Below, piece by piece: positions 21,133 to 30,562 of a stretch of 35,219 nt of DNA (within the stretch, counting starts at the first letter, position 1; every line of letters begins with the position of its first letter). The notes beneath the pieces were generated by a model, which saw only the letters and a program-made list of their open reading frames with translations, had not been told where the DNA came from and did no database searches. Source of the stretch: Candidatus Altimarinota bacterium (GTDB lineage Bacteria > Patescibacteriota > Gracilibacteria > BD1-5 > UBA6164); contig JALSMB010000065.1 of the NCBI GenBank assembly GCA_026988025.1, positions 1 to 35,219 on the forward strand, in the 5' to 3' direction. Position numbers and translations under genes: made by a program.

Positions 21133-22518
21133 TTAAATTATACTTTTTAATTCATTAATTAAATTTAAAGCTTCAATAGGTGTTAAATTATTTATATTAA
21201 TATTCTTTATTTTTTGTGTAAGTTTATTATTACAAAAATCATTTTTCTCAACTAAATCAATTTCAGAATTAATAGTTCATAACAACATTTGTTTTCAAGA
21301 AATCTTGTTATGTTCTAATTCTAATATTTGTAGCATCTTCTTAGCTTCTAAAATAGTATTTCTAGAAAGTCATGCAATTTTAGCAACTTCAAGTCAAAAT
21401 GATTTTTTAATTCATCAAGGAATAATTTTTCTTAAAAATACTAAATTTTCCTCATTTTCTCAAACAGCTACAGAAAAATTAGAAACTCATTTTAACTGTT
21501 TTGATTTATCTATTAATTCATGATAATGAGTTGCAAATAATGTTTTAGCTTTTATATTATCATGATTTTCTTTTAAAATAGCCCGAGCTAAACTCATTCA
21601 ATCATAAGTAGATGTTCATCTTCACACCTCATCTATGATAACAAAAGAGTTTTTAGTAGAATTATTTAAAATATTTGCAACTTCTTGCATCTCAACCATA
21701 AATGTAGATTGTCCTAGAAATAAATTATCAGATGCTCATATTCTTGAAAATATTTTATCAGTAATAGGTATTTTAGCAATATTAGCAGGTACAAAACTTC
21801 AAATATGTGTCATTAATACAATTAAAGCATTTTGTCTTAGAAAAGTAGATTTTCATCACATATTAGGTCATGTAATAATATGAATATAATCCTTATTATT
21901 TAAATCTAGATCATTACTAATAAAATCTCTTTCACTTAATTCAATAATTGGATGCCTTCATCAAATTATACTTAAAGAATTATCTTTAGTAACAACTGGT
22001 TTAGTATAATTTCAAGAATATGCTATTTCTGACAAACTAGATTCAAAATCTATAAATGCTATTTTATCACTTATAGATTGTATTTCACTGAAACTGTCCA
22101 ATATTTGTTCTCTTATTTCTAAAAATAATTCATATTCTCTTTCAGCTTTTTTTCATTCAGCAGATAATATATTTTCCTCAAATTCTTTCAATGGTGGTGT
22201 TATATATCTAGAAGCATTAACTAACGTTTGCTTATGAATAAATAAATCTGGTATTTTTGAAATTTGACTTTTAGGTATTTCTATAAAATATCATGAAGCA
22301 TTTGTATATTTAATTTTTAATGAACTTATTCAATATGTTTCTGATAACTCTCTCTGATAGTTAACTAACCATTCATTAGAATTATTAATTAATCAATTTA
22401 AATAATCAACCTTTTCATCAAATCAATTAGAAATAATTCATCATCACATAATATTTCACTCTGCATCTTCTTTTATAGAATCATTAATTAAATTTATAAT
22501 ATTTTTTATATTTTCCAC
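21133..22518 (-). CDS. mutS: MutS-type mismatch-repair ATPase lacking the N-terminal half, 461 aa
   Basis: Equivalent to the C-terminal part of MutS1: clamp, part of the lever, and ATPase. Recognisable blocks in order are [58 protein letters not shown], Walker [16 protein letters not shown] (near residue 215), QSTFMVEM, Walker B DEVGRGTSTYDG (near 290) and ATHYHEL. Missing are about 400 residues holding the mismatch-reading FxE domain and connector. The start is uncertain: GTG at 22518 is favoured, TTG at 22527 is possible, and TAG at 22536-22534 closes the frame. Loss of DNA reading suggests a changed role or decay, although the ATPase motifs are intact. Confidence 0.88.
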
Positions 22519-22649
22519 TAGATACAATTTAAGCTAATAATATATAAAGACATTCTAACTAATAGCATTTTTTTGTAAAGTAATATTGTAATTTAAGAGA
22601 TTTTAGATATTCTAATTAAAATATAAAAACTAACTTTTTTAGTATAAAA
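22519..22649. promoter_or_regulatory. Divergent promoter region, no MutS remnant
   Basis: 131 bp between the truncated mutS and the baseplate-J-like gene. All three minus-strand frames are closed by TAA/TAG near 22534-22560, so no recognisable 5' part of mutS survives here. TATAAT-like sequence lies near 22620-22645 for the plus-strand gene. Confidence 0.4.
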
Positions 22650-24257
22650 ATGATAAAAATTAATAAAAAAGATTCAATAATAGATATAATTATAAAAATA
22701 GATAATTGTAAGAATAAAGAAATAGTTCTTGATTTCCCATTCTGACATCCAATTATACATAATTATATATCACTAAAAATATTAAAAGCCAAAGCAAAAA
22801 AGAAAAATATAATAATAATAACAAATGATAAAACTGCTAGAAAAATTGGTAGTAAACTTTGAATAAAATATTCAAAAATAGGTGATACAGATTTATTAGA
22901 ATACAATTATACAAAATTAGAATATACAAAATATATTATAAAACGTTATTTTATCGAATTAACTCAAATTTTTTCAGATAAAACAAATAATATCACATTT
23001 GAATATCAAAAAAAATATTTATTAAAAAATTGAAAAATCTGATATTTTTTAATTTGATTAATTAGCATCGTACTTTTATTTTTCTTTATATTTTATTTTG
23101 CAGTAAATAAAACATATATATATATTACTCCAGAAATAAATATAAAAACAAAAGCTGAAAATTTTATTTTTAAAGAAGTATGAAGTGATGAATTAGTAGA
23201 TAATAATATAATTAGATTAAATAAAATATCTAAATTAATATATTTAACTAATACATTTTGAACAAGTTGAGTAAATGAAAAAAGCTTAAAAAGAAGTAAA
23301 TGAACAGTTACATTTTTTAATGAGTTGAACGAACCAGTTGATTTATTACAAAATACTAGATTAATAACAAAAGATTGAATTATATTTAGAAGTGATACTA
23401 GTATAAGAATACCTCCATCTACATATTCATCAACATGAATTATTATTCCATGAAAAGTTAATATACCAGTAACATCTACAATTAAAAATATCAATTGAAA
23501 AGTAGTTTGAAACAAATCAAATATCGGTGACTGAATAAAATTAACTATACCTTGATTAAAAAATAATAAAGATAAAATATATGCATATACTTTATGAGAA
23601 ATAAAGTGAGCAAATAATAAATACGTAAAACAATTAACTAAAGACGATTTAAAAAATGCAGAAAATATACTTGAAACAAAATTAAAACAAAAAGCACTAA
23701 ATGAATTAAAAAAACAAATAACAGATAATAATAAAAAAAATAATATTATAGAAGAACTATTATGAATAGATTGAGTACTTCAATATAGTGATTTCAAAAT
23801 AATATGAGAAAAAAAATTAACAATTTGAGAAAAATTATCTGAATTTGAATTAGCATGAACAATAAAAATTAGTAGTTATAGTTATAATACAAAAAAAGTA
23901 TTAAATCAATTATCTACCACTATTCAGTCAACTTTACTAAAAGACGTAGAAACATTTTTATTTATTAATGAAAACTCTCTTAGAATTTCAAATATCATAT
24001 ACAAAGAAAAAAGACCATTTAAAATAAAAGCTACAGCTGAAGTAGAAGCGTTTTTTTCACATAATTTTTTAACAAAGAAAAATAATTATACAGACAAGCT
24101 AAAAAGTATTATATCATGATTACCAAAAGAAAAAGCATTAAAAGTATTAATTAATAATTCTAAAATAAGTGATGTTTATATAGAAATAAGACCATTTTTT
24201 ATAAAAACAATCTCCAAAATTTCTGATAATATAATAATAAAAGTTGTAAATAAATAA
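22650..24257 (+). CDS. Baseplate J/gp47-like membrane protein of the CPR type, 535 aa
   Basis: Resembles a widespread CPR protein with three parts. The cytoplasmic N-terminal Rossmann-like domain reads KEIVLDFPFGHPIIHNYISL, then KKKNIIIITNDKTARKIGSKL, like a small helicase/SMC-type nucleotide fold without Walker motifs. One transmembrane helix sits near residues 135-155. A long extracytoplasmic beta region follows, with RSKGTVTFFNELNEP, LITKDGIIFRSDTSIRIPPS and NIGDGIKLTIPGL, the phrasing of baseplate-J-like domains. A helical segment and a final alpha/beta domain complete it. The combination suggests a contractile-apparatus-like or pilus-associated envelope component, but the function is unproven. 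Monocistronic, ending in a terminator. Confidence 0.8.
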
Positions 24258-24292
24258 AAAAATAAAGATTTATAAAATCTTTATTTTTTTAT
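24258..24292. terminator. Bidirectional terminator
   Basis: Hairpin AATAAAGATT/AATCTTTATT (24261-24285) with T tract, between the convergent baseplate-J-like and helicase genes. Confidence 0.85.
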
Positions 24293-26251
24293 TTAACTTC
24301 TATTTCATTTATATCATCCTCTTGAACTAGAACTTCTAGATGAACCTCATCTTGAATTTCAACCTCTGTATCATCCTCCTGAGCCTCATCTTGAAGATCA
24401 ACCTCTATATCATCCTCTTGAACCACCTCTTGAACCTCCACCATCTTTAGATTTTGCTTCAACTATAAGTGGTTTTCTTGGATTTTCATCTTTAAAATGC
24501 CTTAAAATAATATCAGCATCTGCATCTTTAACATTAATAAAAGAAAATTCTCTCATAATATCAATATTACCAACATCACCCATTTTTGTATTAGTAGATT
24601 TTTCAATAAATCTAATTAATTCACCTGGATTCATTCCATCTAAATTACCTCTTGCTACAAATAGTCTTCTTTCTCACTCAACACCTGATTGACCTCTTCT
24701 TTCTCTACCTACTTCTCTAGAATCACCACCAAAACTTTCTTCTTTTAAATCAGAATAATGAGTAGTTGAGAATTCTTTACCGTAACCTTCTTTTAAAATT
24801 GCAGCTAATACTTCAGCAGGATTTTCAGATAATTCTAATAAATCTTTAGCTAAATCTATATAATGTAAGCTTGAAATATCAGTTAATAATTCTTTAGTTT
24901 GATCTTTTAATCTTTTCTTTTTAAATTCAATAACATCTGAAACTTTAGGTAAAGTTCAAACTTTAATTTTTGATTTAATTGTTCTTTCAACCCAAGATAA
25001 CATTCTTGAATCTTTTCTTGAAACAAATGATATTGCTTCACCTTTATTCCCTGCTCTACCAGTTCTTCAAATTCTATGAGTATAAGTTTCTGGATTATCT
25101 GGAAGTGAATAATTAACTACATGTGTTAAATTATTAACATCAATTCATCTAGCAGCAACATCTGTAGCAACTAGAATCTTGATTGCACCATTTTTAAATC
25201 TAGCAAGAGTTTTTTCTCTCATTTTTTGATCAATATCACCATGAATACCTTCAACCTTATAACCTCTTGTCATAAGTTTTGCAGCAACATTATCAACATC
25301 AGCTTTAGTTCTACAAAAAAGAATACCATAGAAATCAAATTCTACTTCAATAACTCTACATAGAGCTTCAAATTTATCTCTTTCATTAACTTTATAACAT
25401 TTTTGTTCAATATTTGAATTAGTTAATTCTTTTCTTTCAATAGAAACTAAATCATGATCTTTTATATATTTATTTACTATATCTTTAATACTTCTAGGCA
25501 TTGTAGCAGAAAATAATAATACTTTCTTTTCTTTAGGAGTATATTCAATAATTTGTTCTATTTCTTCCTTAAAACCAATATTTAACATTTCATCTGCTTC
25601 ATCAAGAATGAAATATTTTAAATTTTCAATTTTTAAAGTTCTTCTTTTAGTTAAATGATCAATAACTCTACCTGGAGTACCAACAACTATTTGAGGATTT
25701 CTTTTTAATCCCATTAATTCATCTCTGATATTTTGTCCACCATATAATAATTGTACTTTCACTCATGAATCTGCAAATGATTTTATTTCATTTGCAACTT
25801 GTATAGCTAGTTCTCTAGTTGGGGCTAATACTAATGTTTGAATATCTCTAGAATTTATATCTAATCTTTCTAATACAGGAAGAGCAAATGCAGCTGTTTT
25901 ACCAGTACCAGTTTGAGCTTGACCAATAATATCTTTATTACCATTTAAAAGTAATGGAATAACTCATGCTTGTATAGCACTTGGAAATTGATAACCTTTA
26001 GCTGTAATTTTAGCTAACATTTTTTCTGATAAACCTAAGTCTGCAAAAGTAGTTTTATTTGTAGTATCTTCAGCATCTATTTTTTTATCTTCCTTAATTT
26101 CAGCTTTAACCTCTTCAGTTTTAACTTCAACTTTTTCTTCTTTTTTAACAGCAACTTTTTTTACTGTAGTTTTTTTAGCTGTAGTTTTTTTAGCTACTTT
26201 TTTTTCTACTTCTTCAGTAGCAACAACTTTTTTTTCTATTGAATCTGACAT
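24293..26251 (-). CDS. DEAD-box RNA helicase (DeaD/CsdA-like), 652 aa
   Basis: ATP-dependent RNA helicase for ribosome assembly and mRNA turnover. N-terminal extension of about 65 residues is a Lys/Thr/Glu/Val low-complexity tail ([20 protein letters not shown]). Core motifs: the Q motif (GYQFPSAIQ), [11 protein letters not shown] (near 112), APTREL, GG, TPGRV, DEAD (near 215), SAT, and helicase-C VATDVAAR and HRIGR. A DbpA-like RNA-binding domain (about 525-605) includes [20 protein letters not shown]. The C-terminal tail (about 605-652) is Arg-Gly-Ser-rich (repeats of SRGG, YRGG). Glycines are mainly GGN; about 200 codons in the core have none as TGA. That suggests strong expression. Upstream lies a candidate structured RNA. 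Confidence 0.95.
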
Positions 26252-26279
26252 ATATTTTATATGTTAATAATTATAACAT
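26252..26279 (-). promoter_or_regulatory. Helicase promoter/leader
   Basis: Between the terminator at 26285-26317 and the helicase ATG lies a short minus-strand leader with TTATAATTATTAAC, a plausible -10 region, leaving an unusually short 5' UTR if used. Confidence 0.35.
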
Positions 26280-26450
26280 CAAAAAAGAAGAACACGCAAT
26301 TAATGCAAGTTCTTCTTAGGGTGAGGTAGAACTTCCAATAACTATTGAATATAAAAAAATTAATTTTTGCGTAGTGTTAGTTCACTTCAACTCAAATTTT
26401 TCCCTTTATATTGAGTTATTCGGAACTTCTTATTTTTTCGACAACGAGAG
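26280..26450 (-). ncRNA. Candidate structured RNA, about 165 nt
   Basis: A non-coding stretch with higher G+C than its surroundings and a terminator in the minus direction: stem AAGAAGAAC/GTTCTTCTT (26285-26317) followed by six U. Upstream in the same direction are stems AACTCAA/TTGAGTT (26389-26417), AGTG/CACT (26373-26386) and CAAT/ATTG (about 26335-26347). A TATATA box at 26451-26458 could be its promoter. A 5' segment GAAGTTC can pair with GAACTT inside the terminator arm, so alternative folds are possible. I looked for hallmarks of SRP RNA, tmRNA, 6S and RNase P RNA and did not find them. It could instead be a long helicase leader, but the terminator argues for a separate transcript. Confidence 0.5.
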
Positions 26451-26514
26451 TATATATAGTAATTTTTTAATTGCAAATCTTTTTTAAATTATCTTGACTT
26501 TATTAATTTTTATT

Positions 26515-27336
26515 CTAAAAAAATGTTTTTAATTTTTTACCATAATGTTTAAATAATGAACTAGTTCATCAATTTATTTTTTCATTTTTATCTAATTCTA
26601 AATGTGCTATATAGTTTTCTGCAATTTCTCAAGAGCTAGCTTCTATTTCTAATAAATCTGGAATTCAATCATACTTATCAAAATCAAATTTAATAGCTCA
26701 TAAAGCATATGCTACCCTATTTTTTACTTTTATTCTTGTTTCATTTAATTTTAAAATCTGTAATAACTTATAAAAAACTATTGAATTGAATAATATAAAC
26801 TCTTCTTCATAACAATCTCTAAGTACATTTTGATCTTTACTTTTTTTATCTTTCTTTTTAATTGTACAGTAATGATCTCAATGATTTTCTCATTTTGATA
26901 CTTTATGTCTTATTCTTAAACTAGATTTTTCTCAGTTATTATACTTTCATTTCTCAATATCTTTATCTTCAGTATCAAAATAAGTATCAGTAACTCTTCA
27001 TTCAAATGTCTTTTCTGCTCACCATTTATCTAATAATGTATCTCATAATTCAGATGTATTAACATCTAATATTTTAATTTCTTTTTCTTTTTCGAAATTA
27101 TTTCATTTATTATCACTTAATTTAATTAAATTATAATTAACTAAAAGCATTAATAAATGTGAAACAGTATTATTATTTCATAAAATATTTTCTATTTTTG
27201 ATTTAGTTATATCATGAATGTTTCATATATCATTTGGTATTTCAATACCATGATCTCATAAAAAATCATTAAAAACATCAACATTTATAGTAGAATTATC
27301 TTTATTTACTAAAGTATCAGTATATTTTTCAATCAT
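26515..27336 (-). CDS. CYTH-domain protein, 273 aa
   Basis: CYTH (CyaB/thiamine triphosphatase) fold enzyme, acting on triphosphate-containing substrates. The signature begins with the EKEIKIL strand (ExExK-like, near residue 88). It is followed by RVTDTYFDTED, KSSLRIRHKV (LRIR), HYCTIKKKDK, then RDCYEEEF, RIKVKNRVAYAL and IKFDFDKYDGIPDLLEIEA. Together these supply the acidic and basic residues lining the tunnel. About 85 residues precede the domain (NDFLGDHGIEIPNDIGN, helical), perhaps a DNA- or partner-binding extension. Whether it is a triphosphatase, cyclase or polyphosphatase is unknown. It is the only intact gene here ending in TAG. It lies upstream of the candidate RNA. Confidence 0.87.
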
Positions 27337-27437
27337 ATTGACTAAATATTAATAATATATATTAAATATAATTGTAACTAATATTTAGATTATAGCAATA
27401 AATTTTATCTGATTTATTAATTTAAAAAATATATAAT

Positions 27438-28610
27438 TTATCTGTTTTCAAAATATTTTTTTAATCTTTTTAATCAAACTTTTAAATCATTCATATCTCT
27501 ACCGTAACATATTCTAAAATGTCATTTTCATCATTCTCAAAAAGTTAATCATGGAACTAAAGAAACTTTAGCTTTATCCAAAATCCTCATACATTCTCTA
27601 TAATCTCATTTTGTATACTTAAATTTAGGAAAAATATAATATGAACCATTTGGAATTTTAAAGCTTATATATTTAGACATTTTTTCTAATTCTCAGACGA
27701 CAAAATCTCTTCTATTTTCTAATTGTTTATTTATTTTTTTAGCAAATTTAAATAAAATATCTAAATTTTGCATAATAGCATACTGGCTATGAGAAGGTGC
27801 ACAAGTCACTAAACTATCATGTATTTTTAATACTTCTTTAATTAAATATTTATTAGCTATCATATAACCAATTCTCCAACCTGTAATTCAAAAAGACTTT
27901 GACCAAGAATTAATAATTACTAAATATTTTTTATACTTATCAAATAATTTTAAATGTGAAAAATTCTCTCATTTATTATTAAACATAAAATAATTATAAA
28001 CTTCATCAGTAATCAAATAAATATTTTTTCATTTAATATATTTTAAAATTTTTTCTATATCTTTTAAATCAATAGAAGTTCAGGTAGGATTATTAGGATT
28101 AACCAAAACTATTGCTCTTGTATTTGAATTTATAGATTCTTTTAATTTTTTAAAATTAATTCAAAACTTTTTATTTAAAGGACAACCTATATGTTTAGCT
28201 CAAGATATTTTTACAATATTATTATAAGAAGCATATGTAGGTTCAAACATTATAACTTCATCACTAGATTTTGTAATAATAGTTAAAAGTAAACTAGAAA
28301 TACCTTCTATTGCTCATGAAGTAATAAGTACTTCTTCTGATTTAAAATTTGATCCATATTTAGGATTATATAATTTAACCATTTTTTCTCTAAGCTCTAA
28401 TATCCCTTGTGATAAAGTATAATCTTTAGCTTTTGTATCATTAGTATAATCACAAATAGATTTTTTTAGTTCTTTAGGCATATCATACCATGGAATTCAT
28501 TGTGATAAACTAATAACTCCTTTTCACATATTACTAGCCTTTAATTCCATTAATTTAATAAGAGACATTTCCTCTTTTTTTAATCTATACTCACCTAATT
28601 TAAAACTCAT
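27438..28610 (-). CDS. Aspartate aminotransferase-like PLP enzyme, 390 aa
   Basis: Class I/II aminotransferase. Motifs: ISLSQGIPWYDMP at the start, DYTLSQGILELREKM, LITSGAIEGISSLL, VNPNNPTGTSI, TDEVYNYFMF, and NSWSKSFGITGWRIGY, which holds the Schiff-base Lys in SKSFG and the phosphate-binding Arg in GWRIGY. HFRICYGRDMNDL carries the carboxylate-binding Arg. Length is typical. It differs clearly from the aminotransferase at 7247, which has SKDLPWPG instead of SKSF, so the two have separate substrates. In the minus-strand run 24293-30099 it sits between the CYTH and PHP genes with spacers near 100 bp, and it has its own promoter region in front. Confidence 0.93.
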
Positions 28611-28662
28611 AAATATTTTAATTAATTATATTTACATAATAATAACATATAATTTATATTTA

Positions 28663-28692
28663 AAGAAAAAAACTACTATAAATAGTAGTTTT
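28663..28692 (-). terminator. Terminator of the Nudix-PHP unit
   Basis: Minus-strand hairpin AAACTACTA-TTTA-TAGTAGTTT followed by seven T, overlapping the stop of the PHP gene. Confidence 0.75.
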
Positions 28693-29617
28693 AATTTGTT
28701 TTACTTAATTCATACAAAAAATCTTCAAAATTTTCTTCTATTAATTCTTCTGTAATATATTTATTCATATCTCATAAATCTCAATGTTTTTGATCTCTTC
28801 ATTTATGATGAGAGTCACTTCAAAAAGTTAAAATCATTCAATATTTAACACTTGTATCTATAATTAATTTAACCCATTTTTCATTTGCTTGTGAATTTAT
28901 TTCAATTCAATTTAATTTATCTTGATATTCATCAATAAACTTTAAAAATCCTTCCTCATCATTATTAAAAGTAAAATTTGGATGAGCAAGTGATAAAAAA
29001 TATTTATTTTGAATAGATAAATCTCATATTTTAGAAACAGTTGGTTCATATTTAGGAATTTGCTCCCATCATATATTTCTAAATTCTCAATCTTTTTTTA
29101 AACATTCTTTAATAAACTCTCATTTATCCAATTTTTTTCATATAAGTCTTGATAAAAGTTTTTCTAAATCATCTTCTTTTTGAAAAATATAATCTTCTAT
29201 ATGAAAATTATTGATATTATCAATATTCACATCTAAATTTTTATAAAATTTTAAAAATTTATCATAATCTATATTAAATCCATTTTCTTCCAATCTATCA
29301 ATTTGTTTTTTTATTTTTATCTTTCTTTTTTCTCTAACTCAATCTAAGATATCTCTAATTTCTAGTCAAAAATTATCAGAATAGCATGTTAAATGTAAAC
29401 TTTTATCATTTATATCATCAAAAGCAGATATCTCTACTCAACAAGTCGAACTTATTCAATTCATTCTAGCTGAAACAACTAAATCTTCATTAACAATATC
29501 ATGTTCAGTAGCTGAAATAAAATCAATTCATTTTTCTTTAGTTTCTTTTAATACTTCATTATTATTTCTAGATCAATCAGATAATCTAGTATGAAAATGC
29601 ATATCTATTTTTTTCAT
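28691..29617 (-). CDS. PHP-domain metal-dependent phosphoesterase, 308 aa
   Basis: Polymerase-and-histidinol-phosphatase fold hydrolase. Metal-site motifs visible: MHFHTRLSD (HxH near residues 7-9), ISATEHD (His and Glu/Asp near 38), AHPNF late in the protein and FGSDSHHKGRD near the C-terminus, giving the Asp-His pair. A helical insert (about 90-200) separates the N- and C-terminal halves. Resembles YciV/TrpH-like 3',5'-nucleotidase or 5'-3' exonucleases more than HisK, because of the TEHD and insert, but that is a tentative choice. It is 20 bp upstream of the Nudix stop in the same direction, forming a two-gene unit of nucleotide-handling enzymes. Confidence 0.88.
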
Positions 29618-29637
29618 AAAATTATTTTAAAAAATAT

Positions 29638-30099
29638 TTATTTAATTAATTCTTGTTTAATCATTTTTCATAATTCTCTATCAAAATAAAAATTATATTC
29701 TACATATTTTTCTCAATTCAATATTCTAGGTAACCAGATCTTATCATCTTCCCACATTTTATCATAAGGAATATTATCTAAATTAAACCAAAATGGTTTA
29801 ATTTCATCTGATTCTATAACATTTCAAGTATAACTAAGTATATTATATAAATGTACATCTAAATTATCAATATCATCACTGAAATAAAAATGTAGCACAC
29901 CTAAATATTCTAAATCTTTTTTATCTATTACAATTCATATTTCCTCATTAGCTTCTCTTATCATACACTCATCTATAGTTTCTCATTTTTCTTGTTTTCA
30001 TCATACTCAATTTAAAACTCATGTAGCAAAACCTCTCTTTTTTTCTCATAAAAATATTTTTCAATTTTCTATAAGTATTCATAATGTATTTTGAAGCAT
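29638..30099 (-). CDS. Nudix hydrolase (MTH1-like), 153 aa
   Basis: Mg-dependent pyrophosphatase cleaving nucleoside diphosphate-linked compounds. The Nudix box is complete: GKQEKGETIDEC then MIREANEEIGI, matching GX5EX7REUXEEXGU, with its first, middle and last Gly encoded by TGA. FATGVLNGVGG precedes it, and DDIDNLDVHLYNILSY plus the KPFWFNLDNIPYDKMWEDD tail resemble MTH1-type 8-oxo-dGTP or oxidised-nucleotide sanitisers (W...D...D substrate contacts). That assignment is inference. A short 5' segment contains a strong hairpin with a U tract (30136-30172), which might attenuate its expression. Confidence 0.94.
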
Positions 30100-30135
30100 T
30101 TTATTATAATTATGTATTAATATTTTAATTATACA

Positions 30136-30172
30136 TAAAAAAAGTATTAAATAAATATTTAATACTTTTAGT
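30136..30172 (-). terminator. Hairpin with U tract in the Nudix upstream region
   Basis: Perfect 13-bp stem AAAAGTATTAAAT/ATTTAATACTTTT (30140-30169), loop AAAT, with seven U in the minus direction. It lies between divergent genes and 37 bp upstream of the Nudix ATG, so no full gene needs it. It could be an attenuator, or the end of a short unseen transcript. Confidence 0.55.
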
Positions 30173-30250
30173 AACCTTCACATTTTCCTTCATTTGTAAA
30201 AATTCTAAATATATGCTAAAATATTAATAATAATTTATGATTAAAACAGA

Positions 30251-30547
30251 ATGGTTATTGATATTGTAAATAAATCATTTTTGTTAGATAAATCTCAAAA
30301 AATATACTTGATAGAAAAACTAAAAACAGCTAATACTTTATATATTCAATCTATTATATGAATTATAGAAGAAGAGAATAATTTTATGCTTACACTTCTT
30401 AAAAAATACAAAGAAGATAGCAATAATTATAGTATATGACAACTAAAATGAGAATTAATAACAAAAAACTTTGAAAAAATTAGAAATCTTGAAAAACAAG
30501 AAGAAGATGATTTTTTTGATATTGATAAAGAATTAGAATTAACATAA
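30251..30547 (+). CDS. Small helical protein upstream of effector-like gene, 98 aa
   Basis: Not recognised. Acidic and helical: residues about 5-45 (FLLDKSQKIYLIEKLKTANT, YIQSIIGIIEEE), a short linker with two TGA-encoded Gly (SIGQLKGELI), then a helix ending in the acidic tail EEDDFFDIDKELELT. No signal peptide or membrane segment. Its stop lies 15 bp before the ATG of the 806-aa protein, so they form one operon. By position and size it could be a chaperone or adaptor for the large protein, as small helical proteins are upstream of other large secreted toxins, but nothing in the sequence proves it. Confidence 0.75.
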
Positions 30548-30562
30548 TATTAAATATATATA

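Noticed and set aside
24410..26251. Three separate short proteins (24410-24634, 25145-25762, 25964-26251)
   Set aside because: They are pieces of one DEAD-box helicase gene split by TGA glycine codons; all share one frame and the motifs are collinear.
26280..26450. SRP RNA, tmRNA, 6S RNA or RNase P RNA
   Set aside because: The conserved GGAAGNNAGCA, tRNA-like, open-bubble and GAGGAAAGUCC signatures were looked for on both strands and not found.
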